The translations under genes and the position numbers were made by a program. A stretch of 64,000 nt of DNA from Siphonodentalium dalli. Its lineage: Eukaryota > Mollusca > Scaphopoda > Gadilida > Siphonodentaliidae. This document shows positions 58,901 through 64,000 of the stretch, in pieces. The notes under the pieces are model-generated. The model was not told the origin of the DNA. It worked only from the letters and a program-made list of their open reading frames with translations, and did not search any database. The stretch lies in the NCBI GenBank assembly GCA_032622095.1, contig CP136064.1:51778073-51842072 (forward strand), written 5' to 3'. The first letter of the stretch is position 1; the number at the start of each line of letters is the position of its first letter.

Positions 58901-59354
58901 AGGTTACACTGGTGTAAATAAGGTTCCGAGTGACATCTAGCGGATGCGGGAGGAATATATAGGAGAGAATAAAATAGACACTGGGCCCTGATTGGTCAAT
59001 AGCCTTGTGTGCTTTTCACATTAAAAAATCATCACACCTCTTCCCTATGATTTCCCATAGGTAAAATAACCATTGGCACAGGAATTAACCCTTTGTAGTG
59101 AAGTTTGAATATTTTGGTGTGGTCTAAAATATGACTGTATTTTTTTATGCGGTTCTGACACTAGTTACGAAAACATAAGATTTAAAGGCGAATTCCCTGC
59201 TAGACAGACATGATTTTTTTGTGTAAAAAGTTTCCCAAAATGTCAATTTTTCAGATTTAAAAAATTTTTTGGACCCAACATTTATATTGCCAACACTATA
59301 CGCTAAAACGTTAGCACTGAGGCCTATGGGAAACATTTACACCAGTGTAACCTA
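58901..59354. mobile_element. Element E, copy 1 (inverted ends GGTTACACTGGTGTAAAT)
   Basis: Terminal inverted repeats of about 19 bp; body without ORF support. In the inner copies the ends are bordered by TA. A cut-and-paste MITE is the simplest reading, but each inner copy is part of the tandem and so shares its flanks. Confidence 0.7.
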
Positions 59355-59404
59355 AAGGGAAAAAATAGCTTTTTATCATTTTTGATTCCTGGGAGTCACT
59401 TTAA

Positions 59405-59898
59405 AGGTACGGTTGGCCTTGGCGGTGGGTATCCTGTGAAAATATTTCCACTCGTCAAAAACCGCCACAAACAGAAAGAACAACAAAATGTAGACAGACT
59501 TTGTCCGTATACAAATAAGAAATATCGCATAAACAGTATGTTATTGTCATATATTTGACCATTGTTATGTAAACAAAAGCATCAAAAGTTACTTTTCTTG
59601 TGTTTGTTTATATTATGATGGTAAACATAAAGAGCGTTCTTTGTTGGTGAATTCCCGATATGGAACGAATAAAGAGCGTTTATGCCATCTGTGTGTGATT
59701 AGCCAGCAGCATTGTGCTGTCTTCTGTAACACAATCAGGCTCTTGCTTAGGTAACATATAGTAAATCTTTATGATAACATTCTGTTTACGCGATGGTCAT
59801 GGTATATATGAACGAAACTGTATGCGTTTTAATGTTGTTCTGTTTACGGTGATTGGAACAAATATGAATATTTTCGACAACTAAGGCCGCACGTGCCT
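59405..59898. mobile_element. TTAA-flanked MITE, family 1, copy 3 (494 bp)
   Basis: TTAA lies at 59,401-59,404 and 59,899-59,902; ends AGGTACGGTTGGCC and GGCCGCACGTGCCT. The empty site CACTTTAAAGCATTTT exists in the second tandem unit at about 61,248-61,263. It contains ATAAAGAGCGTT at 59,627 and 59,669. Confidence 0.92.
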
Positions 59899-60751
59899 TT
59901 AAAGCATTTTAATGCATTTTACAGAGCCTGGCCTTTCAGTCCAATGAATATCTCATGCTTGGTGTGGCTATTCTTGCTGCTGATGTCTTCTTTCACTTAC
60001 ATCAGCCAAAAAAATAGTAAGATTTTTCATAAAAAATGCCAATTTTTCAAGGTATTTTCAAAAAATTTCAAGGTGGTAATAGTCACATGATAATGCAAAT
60101 GACCCATAACATGAGCATGTCAACGACACATATATCAATTGTTATAAGAACCTAATCTAACAAGTATTTTGGATTTTATAGCCAGTGATATACAGATATA
60201 TATCATAAAAGTGTGTCATTTCCACTGGTGGGTATGGTCATTTGAAGGTTAATAGCACTAAAACTTGGACACATTTAAGAAAATGCTTCAGCAATTCAAA
60301 GAGAGCATATCTTTATTCAACTAATTCAATATACACCCACATCCAGTTATCTTGGATCACCCTTGCAGACCTGAAAATGTCATATTTTATTCTTCAATGT
60401 GCTGATAAAGTCATGCGCTTGATGCTCAGCTGATCAGATCTGGACTCAATGACCTCACATCACCAGAAGTTCTCTCATGGAAAGAATATTGTACAGTCTT
60501 CCATAGCTGATCCAAGTTTGCAACACCAGACCCCTAAAACTGAGTGAAAATGGGGCCTGAACATGACTGGTGGTGGAAAATTGTGCCTTTTTGATGAATA
60601 ATTTGTTAAAGGGGGTGGGGTTAAATTGTGTGTGATAAATAAAGAACCATAGGGGTGATATTGTTTTTGAACACATTTTTTCCATTGATGGGCAATTCTG
60701 AAGAAATGTAGGGAGTTACAATTATTCCGCGAAAAAGCGGGCTATCGCTTT

Positions 60752-61205
60752 AGGTTACACTGGTGTAAATAAGGTTCCGAGTGACATCTAGCGGATGCGG
60801 GAGGAATATATAGGAGAGAATAAAATAGACACTGGGCCCTGATTGGTCAATAGCCTTGTGTGCTTTTCACATAAAAAAATCATCACACCTCTTCCCTATG
60901 ATTTCCCATAGGTAAAATAACCATTGGCACAGGAATTAACCCTTTGTAGTGAAGTTTGAATATTTTGGTGTGGTCTAAAATATGACTGTATTTTTTTATG
61001 CGGTTCTGACACTAGTTACGAAAACATAAGATTTAAAGGCGAATTCCCTGCTAGACAGACATGATTTTTTTGTGTAAAAAGTTTCCCAAAATGTCAATTT
61101 TTCAGATTTAAAGAAAATTTTGGACCCAACATTTATATTGCCAACACTATACGCTAAAACGTTAGCACTGAGGCCTATGGGAAACATTTACACCAGTGTA
61201 ACCTA
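60752..61205. mobile_element. Element E, copy 2
   Basis: Same inverted ends as copy 1; internal differences are limited to a few bases and A/T run lengths. Confidence 0.7.
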
Positions 61206-62101
61206 AAGGGAAAAAATAGCTTTTTATCATTTTTGATTCCTGGGAGTCACTTTAAAGCATTTTAATGCATTTTACAGAGCCTGGTCTTTCAGTCCAATGA
61301 ATATCTCATGCTTGGTGTGGCTATTCTTGCTGCTGATGTCTTCTTTCACTTACATCAGCCAAAAAAATAGTAAGATTTTTCATAAAAAATGCCAATTTTT
61401 CAAGGTATTTTCAAAAAATTTCAAGGTGGTAATAGTCACATGATAATGCAAATGACCCATAACATGAGCATGTCAACGACACATATATCAATTGTTATAA
61501 GAACCTAATCTAACAAGTATTTTGGATTTTATAGCCAGTGATATACAGATATATATCATAAAAGTGTCATTTCCACTGGTGGGTATGGTCATTTGAAGGT
61601 TAATAGCACTAAAACTTGGACACATTTAAGAAAATGCTTCAGCAATTCAAAGAGAGCATATCTTTATTCAACTAATTCAATATACACCCACATCCAGTTA
61701 TCTTGGATCACCCTTGCAGACCTGAAAATGTCATATTTTATTCTTCAATGTGCTGATAAAGTCATGCGCTTGATGCTCAGCTGATCAGATCTGGACTCAA
61801 TGACCTCACATCACCAGAAGTTCTCTCATGGAAAGAATATTGTACAGTCTTCCATAGCTGATCCAAGTTTGCAACACCAGACCCCTAAAACTGAGTGAAA
61901 TGGGGCCTGAACATGACTGGTGGTGGAAAATTGTGCCTTTTTGATGAATAATTTGTTAAAGGGGGTGGGGTTAAATTGTGTGTGATAAATAAAGAACCAT
62001 AGGGGTGATATTGTTTTTGAACACATTTTTTCCATTGATGGGCAATTCTGAAGAAATGTAGGGAGTTACAATTATTCCGCGAAAAAGCGGGCTATCGCTT
62101 T

Positions 62102-62554
62102 AGGTTACACTGGTGTAAATAAGGTTCCGAGTGACATCTAGCGGATGCGGGAGGAATATATAGGAGAGAATAAAATAGACACTGGGCCCTGATTGGTCAA
62201 TAGCCTTGTGTGCTTTTCACATAAACAAATCATCACACCTCTTCCCTATGATTTCCCATAGGTAAAATAACCATTGGCACAGGAATTAACCCTTTGTAGT
62301 GAAGTTTGAATATTTTGGTGTGGTCTAAAATATGACTGTATTTTTTTATGCGGTTCTGACACTAGTTACGAAAACATAAGATTTAAAGGCGAATTCCCTG
62401 CTAGACAGACATGATTTTTTTGTGTAAAAAGTTTCCCAAAATGTCAATTTTTCAGATTTAAAATTTTTTTTGGACCCAACATTTATATTGCCAACACTAT
62501 ACGCTAAAACGTTAGCACTGAGGCCTATGGGAAACATTTACACCAGTGTAACCT
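62102..62554. mobile_element. Element E, copy 3 (closes the tandem)
   Basis: Ends CCAGTGTAACCT then leaves the repeat at AGAGTTATCGG; no third spacer follows. Confidence 0.7.
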
Positions 62555-62559
62555 AGAGT

Positions 62560-63790
62560 TATCGGTCTTTGAATCCAAGATGGCCGCCAACGTTGAATAT
62601 CTAACCAGGCAAATTTCAATTCGCAATTAATCAGGAAGTTTATGAGGTGTTACGTCGTGCGATATGCCATTCTATTGATAATTGAGTACTCCTTATTTAT
62701 TTGTAGGAATAAATTTCATATATTTAAAATGGCCGCCAAAATGGCCACCGGAAGTGGAAAATGTGACACTTTTTCACTAATATCTTCTATATCAATTTCT
62801 GCTGTTTAGAACTGATTGAGAATTGTGACTTTATTTTGTATTGTTTATATTAACTGATCATTGGGGCAATGAAATAAGAAATTCTGTGGGTCCTAGGCCT
62901 TTCCGATCCCTCAAAAAATTGACTTTACAGGAAGCGGTATAAAATTTTCACAAAAACATCACAATTGGGATTCTAGTCACATTTCAACAAGGAATGATCA
63001 GAACTGTGTTATGTAAGTGAGACATACCACTACCCGTAAATATTCCAAGTCATTGGAACCAAAATTGTTACTTTGGATCAAAATGGCCTATGGAAAATTG
63101 TAAATATTGTAAATATATTGCCCCAGCGTTCACTGCAATAGCTTACAATCTGTGGTTGATGAAGTAAATTGGTTATTCTGCCTTATATCCATTTGAAAAC
63201 TAACATCTCTGATTCACCTTGGTTAAGTTTTAGTATTGTAACCCCTGACATTACCAGAAATATTGGATTTTACTCTCACACACTTGACATAAATATCGGC
63301 AAAAATTCACTTTTCATGTTTTGATCATTTTTATTAAAAGTAAACTGTAACTAACTTTGATATGAACGGTGTTTATCGTTTTGGTCTAATGTAAATGTGT
63401 CACACTAAGGTAATTATAGAGCAAATTACTCAAGATGACTTCCAAAATGGCAACCAATTTGGGTAAAAAGTTCATTGTTCACATATATCCGGAACATTAT
63501 TGTCTGCTGTTCCGAAAAGTTAGCAAATTGTAACTTACTTGGTTATTATGCATGTTTGGTAATCAACTGACAACTAAATATTATTGGCTGTCCCGGTTCC
63601 TTATGCGGCATGACAAATTCATTTTAAAGTTGCTTATGGAATTTTGCCGAAAACCTCTTTTGGGATTCTGGCCACTTTGAATCTTTGAAACGGAACTAAG
63701 ATGAACCATAATCTGTGGTGACTATTCTGGCTATTTTGACTCATTAGGATAACATTGATCACCTCGATATAAGAGGGAGGTCAATATGGT
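62560..63790. repeat. Low-copy repeat with AAGATGGCCGCCA words
   Basis: CCAAGATGGCCGCCAA, AAAATGGCCGCCAAAATGGC and CAAGATGACTTCCAAAATGG recur in a diverged, locally duplicated sequence without a sustained frame. No exon of the upstream gene was recognised here. Confidence 0.5.
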
Positions 63791-63799
63791 AGCCCGTGA

Positions 63800-64000
63800 G
63801 TTACTGCATGGTCATAGGTGAGGTGAATAGGTATACATGGAGTTATTTTATGATCATGAATGATGTGAACAGATATACAAGGCATGTCTATATGATCGTG
63901 AGTGGGATGTCCATTGTGAGATGTATATGTATACAAGTAGTGGCCGTATGGTAATGTGTGAGCTGAATATGTTTACATGGAGTGACTGTATGGTTGTATG
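63800..64000 (+). repeat. Start of a roughly 42-bp minisatellite leaving the window
   Basis: Units built on GGTCATAGGTGAGGTGAATA + GGTATACATGGAG..TAT recur about four times with divergence (TGATGTGAACAGATATACAA; GTGAGCTGAATATGTTTACA) and run to the last base. Confidence 0.6.

Larger units (their letters stand above)
58901..62554 (+). repeat. E-S-E-S-E tandem, period 1,350 bp
   Basis: Element E (about 454 bp; AGGTTACACTGGTGTAAAT .. ATTTACACCAGTGTAACCT inverted ends) occurs at 58,901-59,354, 60,752-61,205 and 62,102-62,554. Spacer S (about 897 bp) lies between them. The second-to-third spacing is exactly 1,350; the first-to-second is 1,851 because a 494-bp TTAA MITE interrupts the first spacer. 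Copies are nearly identical. Open frames of 63-76 codons that recur in each unit (for example 60,242-60,433 and 61,593-61,784) have no recognised domain, and their conservation only reflects recent duplication. Confidence 0.92.

Noticed and set aside
59145-62537. Small frames of 63-76 codons conserved in two or three tandem units
   Set aside because: The units are nearly identical over coding and non-coding parts alike, so conservation reflects recent duplication. No domain and no codon-position bias is apparent.

Overview
The window is animal nuclear DNA, not prokaryotic. Two genes are split into short exons with consensus GT/AG borders, the introns run to kilobases, and most of the sequence is AT-rich and repeat-packed, with many CA/TA/CATCAT microsatellites and homopolymer C or G runs. 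The two domain repertoires (EML-type WD40 repeats; secreted ShKT plus TSP1 modules) and the repeat types fit a marine invertebrate. A mollusc or other lophotrochozoan is my best guess, but nothing in the sequence proves it. No tRNA, rRNA, CRISPR or long intact transposase or reverse transcriptase ORF was seen.

Layout. (1) 585-6402: the last five exons of an EML (echinoderm microtubule-associated protein-like) gene on the + strand, ending in a stop at 6061-6063 with an AATAAA at 6397. Its introns hold a retroelement relic, a foldback element and a TTAA-flanked MITE. (2) 6.4-44.7 kb: about 38 kb with no confidently recognised gene. It is a mosaic of short inverted-repeat DNA transposons, hairpins, tandem arrays, a gag-like zinc-knuckle pseudogene (29.2-31.0 kb, - strand), fragments of a repeat-borne ORF (15.9-16.5 kb) and a 760-bp CATCAT tract. 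(3) 44,762-58,298: five phase 1-1 exons on the + strand in the order ShKT, TSP1, ShKT, TSP1, TSP1. They form part of a modular extracellular protein whose start and end were not found; the last two TSP1 exons are a recent tandem duplication. (4) 58.9-62.55 kb: an E-S-E-S-E tandem with a 1,350-bp period. (5) 62.56-64.0 kb: degenerate repeats and the start of a roughly 42-bp minisatellite that leaves the window.

The strongest observations are about repeats. At least five unrelated short-element families sit on TTAA target duplications. For four insertions the window itself contains the matching empty or near-empty site, which amounts to a natural insertion assay for piggyBac-type mobility. Separately, the 12-mer ATAAAGAGCGTT recurs about 18 times, on both strands and inside otherwise unrelated repeats, far above chance. 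I have no established explanation for it, and it is the best candidate here for something undescribed.
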